Source: Hydrogenovibrio marinus (GTDB lineage: Bacteria > Pseudomonadota > Gammaproteobacteria > Thiomicrospirales > Thiomicrospiraceae). Taken from it: DNA of 64,000 nt. Positions 1-8,528 of the stretch are shown here, piece after piece (the stretch's first letter is position 1; every line of letters starts with the position of its first letter). The stretch is taken from NCBI RefSeq assembly GCF_013340845.1, contig NZ_AP020335.1, forward strand, positions 434,001-498,000. Direction: 5' to 3'. Under the pieces are notes generated by a model that was not told the origin of the DNA, searched no databases, and was given only the letters and a program-made list of their open reading frames with translations. The translations under genes and the position numbers were made by a program.

Positions 1-9
1 TAGATTTCT

Positions 10-1818
10 GTGCAGAATTTCCCTTCAAATTTCAAGACGATTTTATCCTTTTTCTCCATCACCTCTCTCATCGTTTTGATGTCTGCCTGCAGTCAAAACG
101 TTAAACCAGATGGGCAAACAGGGAAGACGCCTACAAAATCCGCCACGCCAAAAGTGACTAAACCTGAGCCAAAAGTGGTTTATCGACACTTTCCGCCGGA
201 TGTTATGTATAAAGTGATGGTTGCTGAATTGTTAATCAAGCGCGACCAAGCTTCTGCTGCCTATCCATTGATGTATTCAGCCGCACAGGAGTCGAAAGAT
301 CCTGGGTTGGCCGAGCGCGCATTCCAATTGTCGATGACGACTTTTAATTTACAAGCCATTGAAGATGCCACCAATTTGTGGCGAGAAGTTGAACCAAACA
401 AAGCTTTGCCTTGGAAAGCATCTTATTTGATGTCGGTTCGCGCCGGTGACATCAATACTGCCATGGCGCAGTGGGACCACTACAAGACCTTATCTGGCGC
501 GCCGATTGAGTCCGTTTTGATTGAAACCGGGCTAAAAGTCAGTCAGTCGGCTGACCGTGCGAAAGGGTTAGAGTTTTTAACTAAGCTAAAAGACACCTAT
601 CCAAAAGAACCTGCGTCTTATTTTGCATTAGGGTTGGCGTCTGTTAACTACGGCGCTTACCGCAAAGCGATTCCAGTGTTGGAAAAGTCTGCTGATTTGT
701 ATCAAAAGGGCAGTGGCAGTACGAGTTCAGAAGACTCAATTGATCCTGAAAAAATTAACAGAGAAATTTATTTGTTGCTGGCAACAGCCTATTTGAAGTC
801 AGACCAACCAGAGTTGGGGATGGAAAAAGTTCATCCTTACCTTGACGATCATGAAGAAGATTGGGAGCTGCAAGAAAAATTTGCGCGCTTAGAAGTGAAG
901 GCAGGGCGCTTTGCTGATGCGGAAAAACGCTACCTAAAGGTTTTGGAACACGAACCTAAAGCATTTACTTCGAGATTATCTGTAGCATTGTTGCAGCTAG
1001 AACGCAAAGATTACAAAGATGCCATTAGCAATCTGAAGCAATTGCGCCAATTGCCTGAGTATCGCTCAACCGCAAACTATTATTTAGGTTTGGCCAGCCA
1101 AGGGCAGGGCGATTTCAAGCAGGCCGTTAAATACTATCAGTCAGTCAAGACAACGGACTATTACTTGGATGCGCAGCTACATATTGCCGAAATCCGTTTT
1201 CCGGAAGTTGGGCTGGAGCGTACGCTGGAAATCCTGAACAGCCTGCAAGCAAGAAACGATGATCAACGCGTTAAGTTGTATCGTGCACAAGCCATTTTCT
1301 ATAAGTTAGCGGGCGAAAAGCAAAAAGCCGTCAATATGTATTCTGCCGCGCTGCAGTTGCAACCAGAAAATGTCACGGTGCTGTTGTCTCAGGCGATGAT
1401 TTATTATGACTTGAAGCAATATAATTCTTATGTCTCGAATATTAAACGTTCATTGAAGGTTGAACCAGACAATGTTGAAGCCTTGAATGCTTTGGCGTAT
1501 TTCTATGTTGAGCGCAATGAACATTTAGATGACGCTGAGAAGTTGCTGAAAAAAGCACTAGCGCTTGCACCGGATGAATACTACATACTGGATAGTCGCG
1601 GTTGGTTGTATTACCAACAGGGTAAATACGACCAAGCGGAAGCGGATTTAAAACGTGCTTTCAGTATGCAGAAAGATGACGAAGTTTTGATTCATCTGAT
1701 TAAGGTGAAATGGAAGCTAGGTAAGCAAGATGATGCCAAAAACCTTTGGAATCAATATCATCGAAACTTTCCTGAAAATACAGAGTTACAGGGTTTGATA
1801 ATTCAATTGGAGAAGTAG
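10..1818 (+). CDS. TPR-repeat lipoprotein
   Basis: This encodes a 602-residue protein starting at a GTG. The N-terminus is a lipoprotein signal: a hydrophobic stretch ending in the lipobox LMSAC at about residues 23-27, followed by a polar linker rich in K, P and T. The rest is helical with many tetratricopeptide-like units (for example around residues 205-235, 445-480 and 490-560), so it is probably a lipid-anchored periplasmic scaffold. It lies just upstream of tRNA-Gln and prs, where gammaproteobacteria often carry lolB and ispE with a TPR lipoprotein. The upstream region is outside the window, so the start is only tentative. The specific partner is unknown. Confidence 0.8.
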   Translation: MQNFPSNFKTILSFFSITSLIVLMSACSQNVKPDGQTGKTPTKSATPKVTKPEPKVVYRHFPPDVMYKVMVAELLIKRDQASAAYPLMYSAAQESKDPGLAERAFQLSMTTFNLQAIEDATNLWREVEPNKALPWKASYLMSVRAGDINTAMAQWDHYKTLSGAPIESVLIETGLKVSQSADRAKGLEFLTKLKDTYPKEPASYFALGLASVNYGAYRKAIPVLEKSADLYQKGSGSTSSEDSIDPEKINREIYLLLATAYLKSDQPELGMEKVHPYLDDHEEDWELQEKFARLEVKAGRFADAEKRYLKVLEHEPKAFTSRLSVALLQLERKDYKDAISNLKQLRQLPEYRSTANYYLGLASQGQGDFKQAVKYYQSVKTTDYYLDAQLHIAEIRFPEVGLERTLEILNSLQARNDDQRVKLYRAQAIFYKLAGEKQKAVNMYSAALQLQPENVTVLLSQAMIYYDLKQYNSYVSNIKRSLKVEPDNVEALNALAYFYVERNEHLDDAEKLLKKALALAPDEYYILDSRGWLYYQQGKYDQAEADLKRAFSMQKDDEVLIHLIKVKWKLGKQDDAKNLWNQYHRNFPENTELQGLIIQLEK

Positions 1819-1874
1819 GTTCCAATTTTGCTATCATTCCTTCATCGTTTAGGATTTATTTTTTTAAAATCCTC

Positions 1875-1902
1875 TTGATTTGAATTCCATAAAGTGGATA
1901 AT
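1875..1902 (+). promoter_or_regulatory. sigma-70 promoter of tRNA-Gln
   Basis: TTGATT at 1875-1880 and GATAAT at 1897-1902 are separated by 16 bp and lie about 30 bp before the tRNA. No terminator separates the tRNA from prs, so the transcript may continue into prs. Confidence 0.55.
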
Positions 1903-1931
1903 ACGCTCCTGTCTTCGATGACACATATAGT

Positions 1932-2006
1932 TGGGCTATCGCCAAGCGGTAAGGCAACGGGTTTTGATCCCGTCATGCGCAGGTTCGAATCCTGCTAGCC
2001 CAGCCA
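1932..2006 (+). tRNA. tRNA-Gln(UUG)
   Basis: A complete cloverleaf is visible. The acceptor arms TGGGCTA and TAGCCCA pair, the discriminator is G and CCA is encoded. The anticodon arm ACGGG-TTTTGAT-CCCGT places TTG at positions 34-36, and the T arm is GCAGG-TTCGAAT-CCTGC. Placement directly before prs is common in gammaproteobacteria. Confidence 0.95.
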
Positions 2007-2067
2007 TTATCCTTACAGAATTCATCAAAACATTTTTCCTTGTCCTACCCATTAGGAGACGCCTTGA

Positions 2068-3033
2068 ATGGCCTATAAAAATGTCCGATTGTTTGCTGGT
2101 AATGCAAACGTTAGTCTAGCAGAGAACATCTCTTCCTCAATTGAAATCCCTCTAGGCAAAGCTGATGTCGGTCGTTTTAGTGATGGCGAGATCATGGTAC
2201 AGATCAACGAATCTGTTCGTGGGAAAGATGTCTATGTACTTCAACCTACCTGTACACCAGAACCTGCTGTCAACTTGATGGAGTTGTTGGTGATGATTGA
2301 TGCACTTAAGCGTGCATCGGCTAAACGTATCACAGCAGTTGTCCCTTACTATGGTTTTGCCCGTCAGGATAGACGTCCTCACTCAGCTCGTGTACCGATT
2401 ACAGCAAGATTGGCTGCGGATATGATTACCGTAGCAGGCGCAGACCGTGTTATCACGGTTGATTTGCATGCAGACCAGATTCAAGGTTTCTTCGATATTC
2501 CGGTAGACAATATCTACGGTTCACCAACATTGGTTGCAGACATGCGTACCTCTAAACATATTGTTGAAGACGATATGATGGTGGTATCACCGGATATGGG
2601 TGGGGTAGTTCGCGCTAGAGCAGTTGCTAAAGCCCTAGGTTGCGATATGGCGATTATCGATAAACGCCGTCCAAAAGCTAATGTAGCACAGATCATGAAT
2701 ATTATCGGTGATGTTGCCGGTCGTGACTGTATTTTGGTCGATGACATGGTCGATACCGCAGGAACACTTTGTAAAGCGGCTCAAGCATTGATGGAGCACG
2801 GTGCAAAAAGCGTCACGGCTTATGTTGTGCATGCGGTACTATCGGGTCCAGCAGTAGAAAATATCAATAACTCTGCCTTGACTGAGTTGGTGGTGACCGA
2901 CACGATTCCATTGTCAATCGCAGCCATTGAATCCAGCAAGATTCGCCAGGTGACCATCGCGCCGATGTTGGGTGAAACCATTCGCCGTGTTCATCAGGAA
3001 GAATCGGTTTCTGAGATCATGCCGATTCGCTAA
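2068..3033 (+). CDS. prs: ribose-phosphate pyrophosphokinase
   Basis: This 321-residue protein makes PRPP from ribose 5-phosphate and ATP, feeding purine, pyrimidine, histidine, tryptophan and NAD synthesis. The length matches bacterial Prs. Visible family motifs are the ATP-binding [10 protein letters not shown] segment near residue 95 and the PRPP-binding loop [14 protein letters not shown] near residue 215. The ATG follows a TTAGGAGA ribosome binding site. It heads the conserved cluster prs-rplY-pth-ychF, with a terminator separating it from rplY. Confidence 0.97.
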   Translation: MAYKNVRLFAGNANVSLAENISSSIEIPLGKADVGRFSDGEIMVQINESVRGKDVYVLQPTCTPEPAVNLMELLVMIDALKRASAKRITAVVPYYGFARQDRRPHSARVPITARLAADMITVAGADRVITVDLHADQIQGFFDIPVDNIYGSPTLVADMRTSKHIVEDDMMVVSPDMGGVVRARAVAKALGCDMAIIDKRRPKANVAQIMNIIGDVAGRDCILVDDMVDTAGTLCKAAQALMEHGAKSVTAYVVHAVLSGPAVENINNSALTELVVTDTIPLSIAAIESSKIRQVTIAPMLGETIRRVHQEESVSEIMPIR

Positions 3034-3055
3034 GAACGACAAATATCAAATACCT

Positions 3056-3087
3056 AAAAAGCCTTGAAGAAAAATCGGGGCTTTTTT
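3056..3087 (+). terminator. intrinsic terminator after prs
   Basis: AAAAAGCC at 3056-3063 pairs with GGCTTTTTT at 3079-3087 across a 15-nt loop, giving a stem followed by a T-run. Confidence 0.7.
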
Positions 3088-3120
3088 GTTTCTAAGTCTA
3101 TTATTTTTATCGTTTTTCTG

Positions 3121-3205
3121 TATAATACCGCCTTCATTTCCATGCTTGGTCGCGGGCATGGAGTTTCTGTAATATTGAGAAATAGCGATTTCTCAGTTTT
3201 TTTGG
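3121..3205 (+). promoter_or_regulatory. rplY leader with promoter and attenuator-like hairpin
   Basis: A consensus -10 box TATAAT lies at 3121-3126. The deduced leader of about 80 nt holds two hairpins. The first pairs CCATGC (3140-3145) with GCATGG (3156-3161). The second pairs TGAGAAAT (3176-3183) with ATTTCTCA (3188-3195) around loop AGCG and is followed by seven T residues, so it has the shape of an intrinsic terminator. The rplY ribosome binding site (GGAG) begins directly after the T-run. Regulation of rplY by conditional termination is an inference. Confidence 0.55.
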
Positions 3206-3215
3206 AGTTAAAAAC

Positions 3216-3794
3216 ATGAGTCAAGTATGGACTGCAGAACTTCGTACTGAAGAAGGGAAAGGTGCGAGCCGCCGCCTTCGTCATGCGGGGAAAATCCCAG
3301 CAATTATTTATGGTGCTGGTAAAGATGCTAAATCTGTTTCACTATCAAGCAACGCGGTTGAGCACACACTACAAGATAACGATATGTACAACACTGTGCT
3401 AACCATTAAAGGTGCTGGTGATGAAGAAAGCTGCGTTATCAAAGATCTACAACGTCATCCTGCTACTGGCATGATTTCTCACATCGATTTCCAAAGAGCG
3501 TCTGATGCTTCTTACATCGTTAAGCGTGTACCTTTGGACTTCCAAGGTAGAGCAAGCTCTCCTGGTGTGAAAATGGGTGGTTTGATGTCTTTCATGCAAC
3601 AAACTGTTGAAGTTCGTTGTTTGGCTAAAGACCTACCAACTAAAATCACAGTTGATGTTTCTAAAATGGAAGGTGGCACAAGCCTACGTCTTTCACAATT
3701 GGAAATGCCTGCTGGTGTTGTGCTAACAGCTTTGACGCACGGTAGTGCTGACTATGACCAAGCTGTAGTAGGTATTGGTAAAATTAGACGCTAA
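3216..3794 (+). CDS. rplY: 50S ribosomal protein L25 (CTC family)
   Basis: This 192-residue protein is the long, two-domain form of L25, which binds 5S rRNA. The N-terminal 5S-binding domain includes RTEEGKGASRRLR near residue 10 and the GKIPAIIYG segment. The C-terminal beta domain covers roughly residues 100-190. The ATG is preceded by GGAG. A hairpin with a T-run lies immediately upstream in its leader. It is followed by pth, the usual order. Confidence 0.95.
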   Translation: MSQVWTAELRTEEGKGASRRLRHAGKIPAIIYGAGKDAKSVSLSSNAVEHTLQDNDMYNTVLTIKGAGDEESCVIKDLQRHPATGMISHIDFQRASDASYIVKRVPLDFQGRASSPGVKMGGLMSFMQQTVEVRCLAKDLPTKITVDVSKMEGGTSLRLSQLEMPAGVVLTALTHGSADYDQAVVGIGKIRR

Positions 3795-3828
3795 TAAGCG
3801 CCTAAAAAGCTAGTCTGAAAGCCCGCAT

Positions 3829-4410
3829 ATGTCCTCTGTTAAGTTAATCGTCGGTCTTGGTAACCCAGGAGCGAAATACGAACAGACCAGACATAATGCG
3901 GGTTTTTGGTTTGTGGAGGAAGTTGCCAGGCAATACAGTGCGCAATTTCGTCCAGAAACCAAATTTCTCGGAGAAGCCGCTCGCATTCAACAAAACGGGA
4001 TGGATTGTTGGCTTTTGAAGCCGACCACGTTTATGAATCGAAGTGGCCATTCGATCCAAGCCCTGGCAAACTTCTACAAGATAGAGCCTGAGTCCATTCT
4101 TGTGGCTCACGATGAACTTGATTTGCCGCCAGGTGTCGCCCGCTTGAAAAAGGGCGGCGGACATGGCGGGCATAATGGCTTGAGAGACACTATTGCCGCT
4201 TTGGGTACAAAAGAGTTTCAACGTTTAAGGTTGGGAATTGGCCACCCAGGTGACAAAAGTCAGGTAGTCGACTTTGTGCTTAAAGCACCTTCAAAAACCG
4301 AATTTCAGCAGATTGATGACGCTATTTACCAAGCAACTCGAGTCTTGCCCGATTTGCTCGTAGGCAATGTCGAAAAAGCCATGAATCAACTGCATACCGA
4401 AACAAAATAG
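3829..4410 (+). CDS. pth: peptidyl-tRNA hydrolase
   Basis: This 193-residue cytoplasmic enzyme releases tRNA from prematurely dropped peptidyl-tRNA. Family motifs are visible: [20 protein letters not shown] at the N-terminus, including the catalytic His, then [10 protein letters not shown] near residue 65 and HDELDLPPG near residue 90. The GGHGGHNGL loop and the RLRLGIGHP motif follow. Length and neighbours (rplY, ychF) are standard. Confidence 0.97.
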   Translation: MSSVKLIVGLGNPGAKYEQTRHNAGFWFVEEVARQYSAQFRPETKFLGEAARIQQNGMDCWLLKPTTFMNRSGHSIQALANFYKIEPESILVAHDELDLPPGVARLKKGGGHGGHNGLRDTIAALGTKEFQRLRLGIGHPGDKSQVVDFVLKAPSKTEFQQIDDAIYQATRVLPDLLVGNVEKAMNQLHTETK

Positions 4411-4441
4411 CCGTTCAGAATTTAAGATTTAGGAGAACAGA

Positions 4442-5533
4442 ATGGGAATTAAATGTGGCATCGTCGGGTTACCTAACGTTGGTAAATCAACCCTGTTTAA
4501 TGCATTGACCAATGCCGGTATTGAATCTGCTAACTACCCGTTCTGTACTATTGAGCCAAACGTTGGTGTAGTTCCAGTTCCAGACGCAAGAGAAGATGCG
4601 CTGGCAGAAATCGTTAAGCCAGAAAGAGTGTTGTCTGCCACCGTTGATTTCATGGATATCGCTGGTCTGGTTGAAGGCGCCTCTAAAGGTGAAGGTTTAG
4701 GCAATAAATTCCTCGCCAACATTCGTGAAACAGACGCTATTGTTCAAGTTGTACGTTGCTTTGATAATGACGACATCGTTCACGTTGCCGGCAAAGTTGA
4801 TCCGGTTTCCGATATCGAAATCATCAACATGGAATTGATGTTTGCCGATATGGAATCTTTGGAAAAGGCCATTCAAAAAGTACAACGTGTTGCCAAGAGT
4901 GGTGACAAATCCGCTGCAGGCAAGCTGGCCGTTTACGAGCGCGTATTGAAAGAAGTTGAAGAAGGTAAACTGGTTCGTTTGATTGAACTTGATAAAGACG
5001 AGCTTCAACTGTTGAGAGATTTGCACCTGTTGACCATTAAGCCAATGATGTACATTGCCAACGTCAACGAAGATGGGTTTGAAAATAACCCGCACTTAGA
5101 TGCAGTACAAAAAATTGCCGATGCTCAAGGTGCTGTTGTGGTTCCGATCTGTGCCGAGATTGAAGAGCAATTGACTGAGTTGGATGACGAAGAAAAAGCA
5201 GAATTCCTATCTGAAATGGGTCAAGAAGAGCCTGGGCTTAACCGTGTAATTCGCGCCGCCTATGACCTTTTAGGGTTACAAACCTACTTTACCGCAGGTG
5301 TCAAAGAAGTGCGCGCTTGGACAGTTAAAAAGGGGGCTACTGCCCCTCAAGCTGCCGGTGTTATCCATACCGATTTCGAAAAAGGCTTTATTCGAGCAGA
5401 AGTGACCGCTTATGCTGACTTTATTGAGTATAAAGGTGACTCAGGAGCAAAAGCTGCGGGTAAACAACGTTTGGAAGGGAAAGAGTACATTGTACAGGAC
5501 GGGGATGTGATGCATTTCCGCTTCAACGTTTGA
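4442..5533 (+). CDS. ychF: redox-regulated ATPase YchF (OLA1 family)
   Basis: This is a 363-residue Obg-like P-loop protein that binds ATP rather than GTP and associates with ribosomes. The Walker A segment [14 protein letters not shown] begins near residue 9, and the G3-like [20 protein letters not shown] follows near residue 73. The family-typical NVNEDG replaces the guanine-specific NKxD. A TGS domain ends the protein ([15 protein letters not shown]). A GGAG ribosome binding site precedes the ATG, and an 18-bp perfect inverted repeat lies about 50 bp after the stop. Confidence 0.97.
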   Translation: MGIKCGIVGLPNVGKSTLFNALTNAGIESANYPFCTIEPNVGVVPVPDAREDALAEIVKPERVLSATVDFMDIAGLVEGASKGEGLGNKFLANIRETDAIVQVVRCFDNDDIVHVAGKVDPVSDIEIINMELMFADMESLEKAIQKVQRVAKSGDKSAAGKLAVYERVLKEVEEGKLVRLIELDKDELQLLRDLHLLTIKPMMYIANVNEDGFENNPHLDAVQKIADAQGAVVVPICAEIEEQLTELDDEEKAEFLSEMGQEEPGLNRVIRAAYDLLGLQTYFTAGVKEVRAWTVKKGATAPQAAGVIHTDFEKGFIRAEVTAYADFIEYKGDSGAKAAGKQRLEGKEYIVQDGDVMHFRFNV

Positions 5534-5584
5534 TAGATGCTTACTACACAAACAAGTTCAAATGTATAAGGTAAAGTTTAATTA

Positions 5585-5635
5585 AAAATCTACCAGGTTG
5601 GGTGTTGTCAACCAGCTCCCAACCTGGTAGATTTT
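5585..5635. repeat. inverted pair of the dispersed 20-bp repeat after ychF
   Basis: AAAATCTACCAGGTTGGG at 5585-5602 and its perfect complement at 5618-5635 flank a 15-nt loop, an 18-bp stem. The A/T tracts are on the outside, so the transcript hairpin ends in ATTTT, and it may terminate ychF transcription. Both arms are copies of the repeat seen at ten further sites in this window. Confidence 0.85.
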
Positions 5636-5678
5636 GCGTTTTTGTTAACAAAATATGAAGAAAAATCGCGCCAAGCAA

Positions 5679-5706
5679 TTGACAAGATTCATAAACAAAT
5701 TATAAT
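5679..5706 (+). promoter_or_regulatory. strong sigma-70 promoter of tRNA-Met
   Basis: TTGACA at 5679-5684 and TATAAT at 5701-5706 both match consensus exactly, with a 16-bp spacer. The tRNA begins 15 bp downstream. Confidence 0.8.
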
Positions 5707-5720
5707 ACGCAACTTCTTTA

Positions 5721-5797
5721 GGCTACATAGCTCAGCTGGTTAGAGCACATCACTCATAATGATGGGGTCCCAAGTTCGAATCTCGGTGTAGCCACCA
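5721..5797 (+). tRNA. tRNA-Met(CAU), elongator
   Basis: Acceptor arms GGCTACA and TGTAGCC pair, the discriminator is A and CCA is encoded. The anticodon arm CATCA-CTCATAA-TGATG gives CAU. The sequence closely resembles the Escherichia coli elongator tRNA-Met (GGCTACG start and the same anticodon arm), which separates it from the second CAU tRNA at 53524. Confidence 0.92.
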
Positions 5798-5803
5798 TAT
5801 TCC

Positions 5804-5830
5804 AAAAGCCGTCTTTACGACGGTTTTTTT
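5804..5830 (+). terminator. intrinsic terminator after tRNA-Met
   Basis: CCGTC (5809-5813) pairs with GACGG (5819-5823) around loop TTTAC. The stem is extended by A/T pairs and followed by seven T residues. Confidence 0.85.
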
Positions 5831-6136
5831 ATGTCTGAAATTTGTTGTGAACTTCGTCACCCAGTCAGTAATTCACTTTTAGTGTGCGGCTTGTTTTGTG
5901 TGAAATCAAGGGTTCAGGTGGTAAAGAAATCGGCATCAAGGCCGATATTTAAAATAAATAATAATGCGTATAAAATGGTAAAATGCGCTACTTTAACAGC
6001 CTGCAATTCGAGCCACAGCCGTTTGTCGATGGGCTTACTCATTTGCTAGAAATAAAATAGACATTTTCAGCGCTTACGATTAAATTAGTAGATACGCGCA
6101 CATTATTGTCAGTCAGTACTATTCGAGGATGAAGGA
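5831..6136. other. intergenic region before the diguanylate cyclase gene
   Basis: About 306 bp lie between the tRNA-Met terminator and the next gene. No credible coding sequence or repeat is seen. A weak AT-rich promoter-like stretch around 5950-5990 (TAAAAT) could serve the downstream gene. Confidence 0.4.
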
Positions 6137-7990
6137 TTGATCTTAAATTGGAATGCATATACTCGGCGTCTTGTGCTGTCTGCAGTTATCATTGTGTTGA
6201 CTGCGGTGTTCTTCCTGAATGCCTTTTTCCATTCGCAAATCACCCAAGCAGAAAAGAATGAACTTAATCAGTATGAAGGGTATTTGCATGAAACTATCGG
6301 CAACCTTGTTCGTCAGAAACAAGCGACGACGCAGGTATTGGCAATCGCGCTTTCCAACTCTATTGATTTCCGTAATGTCCTTAAACAAAGACCCGCAAAT
6401 CTGCATGAAAGATTAAAGAAATTCACCGATGAGCTGGCGCTGCATACGGGATATAAATCTATCTGGATTCAGGTGATTGATACAAAAGGTGTGAGCATTG
6501 GTAGAAGCTGGACAACAGTGGCAGGCGATAGCCTTGCAATGGTGCGTAAAGATATTGCGGATGTTTTAAAGAATCCTAGAAAAATCAATAACTTCAGTGT
6601 CGGAAAGTTCTCATTGACCTTTAAATCTTTGGCGCCGATTTTTGATGAAAATGGCAAGCTCTTAGGGATATTGGACGTTATTTCACAAGTTGACTCTATT
6701 GATCGAGATTTGCAAACCAGTAGTGGTGTGAGTTCTGTGGTGCTAGTCGATAAACGTTATCGCTCACAGTTGACTAAAGCGCGCACAGGCACATTCGTTG
6801 AGGGTTACTATGTGGCGAATGCAGGGGTTTCGAAATCTGTTTTGAATATGATTTCTCAGTATGGCGTGGACAAACTGTTTCATGCGAAGGGTCATATCAT
6901 TATTGATGGTACTTTGGTTATCACCACACCATTGAAAAATATCTTGGGTCAAAAGATTGGGGTTTGGTTGAGCTTCAAACCGATGAAAGTGGTTGACCTC
7001 TCTAATACACGTCAACTATATAAGAATTATGCAATGGGAATGGCGGCGACAATACTTTTCTTGATATTGTCCATGTTGTTGTTCTACTTCAAGAAAAAAT
7101 CGGATTTAGAACGCCGCTTCTTCTATCAGATCTTCGATGAATCTTCGGAAGTGATTTATGTCACTGATAAGCACCGCGTGGTGCAAGCCAACAGACAGTT
7201 CTTCTCATTGTTTGATGATATCTCGACTGTCGAGCAGTTTAATGACAAATTCGATTGCTTGAGTAACGTGTTGGTTGAAGAAGAAGGGTATTTGAGTCGT
7301 TATGTTGATGGCATGCTTTGGCATGAGTATTTGCTACAAGACCATCACAAAACCCTGTTGGCGAAACTGAAGACAAAAGATGGCATCAGAACCTTCAAGG
7401 TCAGGATCAATAGCATCAGTAACAGTTTTGGTCACGACTATATCAGTGTACTACTGACGGACATTACAGAAGAAATTCGATATAAAGAAGAGTTGGAACA
7501 CCTGATTATCCATGATGAGTTGACGGGTATTTACAATCGCCATTATTTCAACGAAACTTTGGAAGAAGAAATCAAGCGGGCGCACCGTTATCAAGTACCT
7601 TTTTCTCTGATTTCCTTTGATGTCGATTACTTCAAGAATGTGAATGACGACTTTGGTCACGACATCGGTGACACCGTCTTAAAAATATTGACGAAAGAAG
7701 TTGCTCGCAGTTTGAGAGATACCGATAAGTTCTGCCGAATTGGGGGCGAAGAGTTCTGTATCTTGATGCCTGAAACGGATTTGGAAGAAGCTGCCACCAC
7801 GGCAGAGCGTTTAAGAAAAGCTGTTCAGGAAATTCCTTATTCTGACGTTCCGCGTGCCGTGACGATCAGTTTGGGGGTAACCAAGCTCAATCGTTGGGAT
7901 AACGCTTCTACGCTCTACAAACGTGCTGATGTGGCGCTGTATCAAGCCAAAGACAAAGGTCGAAATCGCACCGAAGTGATTGCCAGTTAA
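6137..7990 (+). CDS. membrane sensor diguanylate cyclase (PAS-GGDEF)
   Basis: This 617-residue protein has an N-terminal membrane segment (about residues 12-30) and a periplasmic sensor of about 260 residues, probably CACHE-like. A second membrane segment (about 297-318), a PAS-like domain (about 330-450) and a C-terminal GGDEF domain follow. The catalytic motif is intact as RIGGEEF near residue 534, and the LIIHDELTGIYNRHYF entry segment precedes it. It should make cyclic di-GMP from GTP in response to an extracytoplasmic signal. The start shown is TTG with GAGGATGAAGG upstream; other starts are possible. PilZ and EAL proteins also occur in this window. Confidence 0.88.
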   Translation: MILNWNAYTRRLVLSAVIIVLTAVFFLNAFFHSQITQAEKNELNQYEGYLHETIGNLVRQKQATTQVLAIALSNSIDFRNVLKQRPANLHERLKKFTDELALHTGYKSIWIQVIDTKGVSIGRSWTTVAGDSLAMVRKDIADVLKNPRKINNFSVGKFSLTFKSLAPIFDENGKLLGILDVISQVDSIDRDLQTSSGVSSVVLVDKRYRSQLTKARTGTFVEGYYVANAGVSKSVLNMISQYGVDKLFHAKGHIIIDGTLVITTPLKNILGQKIGVWLSFKPMKVVDLSNTRQLYKNYAMGMAATILFLILSMLLFYFKKKSDLERRFFYQIFDESSEVIYVTDKHRVVQANRQFFSLFDDISTVEQFNDKFDCLSNVLVEEEGYLSRYVDGMLWHEYLLQDHHKTLLAKLKTKDGIRTFKVRINSISNSFGHDYISVLLTDITEEIRYKEELEHLIIHDELTGIYNRHYFNETLEEEIKRAHRYQVPFSLISFDVDYFKNVNDDFGHDIGDTVLKILTKEVARSLRDTDKFCRIGGEEFCILMPETDLEEAATTAERLRKAVQEIPYSDVPRAVTISLGVTKLNRWDNASTLYKRADVALYQAKDKGRNRTEVIAS

Positions 7991-8076
7991 GCCACTCGGT
8001 ATTCACCGTTCTGCAAAGCTATTCATTCCCGCTACAAATCTGTTAGCATACGCCTGTTTTTTGTGGAGAAAAGTCT

Positions 8077-8463
8077 ATGGGTATCTTGCCGCACCATCTT
8101 TTATATTCCGACGCCCATCTCTGGTTGTTTGTCGATGCCGAAGGCTATGTCACATTGGGACTGACAGATTATGCTCAAGAGACTTTGGGAGATATTGTTG
8201 AAGTCTTCTTGCCGCAAGAGGGGGAAGAGCTGGCCGAAGGCTCGGAGTTGATGTCGCTTGCAGGCGAAAGAAACCATTTTGAGATTTTCGCCCCCATCAG
8301 TGGTGAGGTAATTGAAGTAAATGAAGAGCTCAACCACAACCCGACCCTAATTAACTATGAACCCTACGACAGTGGTTGGTTGGTAAAGATTGCGCCTGCC
8401 GATAGCGAAGAGCTGGAAGTGTTTTTAACTGACGAAGAATACGAACAGTTAATCGGTTACTAA
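8077..8463 (+). CDS. GcvH-like protein lacking the lipoyl lysine
   Basis: The 128-residue protein has the fold signature of glycine-cleavage H protein: HLWLFVDAEGYVTLGLTDYAQETLGDI at the start, APISGEVIEVNEEL in the middle and the EPYDSGWLVKI end. In H protein the lipoylated lysine lies eight residues before the proline of the P-x-SG motif. Here that position is arginine, in GERNHFEIFAPISG, and no lysine is nearby. It therefore cannot be lipoylated in the normal way and is unlikely to serve glycine cleavage. No gcvT or gcvP is adjacent. The GGAG ribosome binding site supports the ATG. Its function is unknown. Confidence 0.8.
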   Translation: MGILPHHLLYSDAHLWLFVDAEGYVTLGLTDYAQETLGDIVEVFLPQEGEELAEGSELMSLAGERNHFEIFAPISGEVIEVNEELNHNPTLINYEPYDSGWLVKIAPADSEELEVFLTDEEYEQLIGY

Positions 8464-8528
8464 GCGTTAGCGGCTGCTGTTAAACCGTGCTTTGCATGGC
8501 ATGATGAAATAAATACACAGGATTAATT

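Noticed and set aside
5831-6049. 72-codon reading frame after tRNA-Met
   Set aside because: It begins inside the terminator T-run, has no ribosome binding site, and the composition (many C, S, L) looks non-coding.
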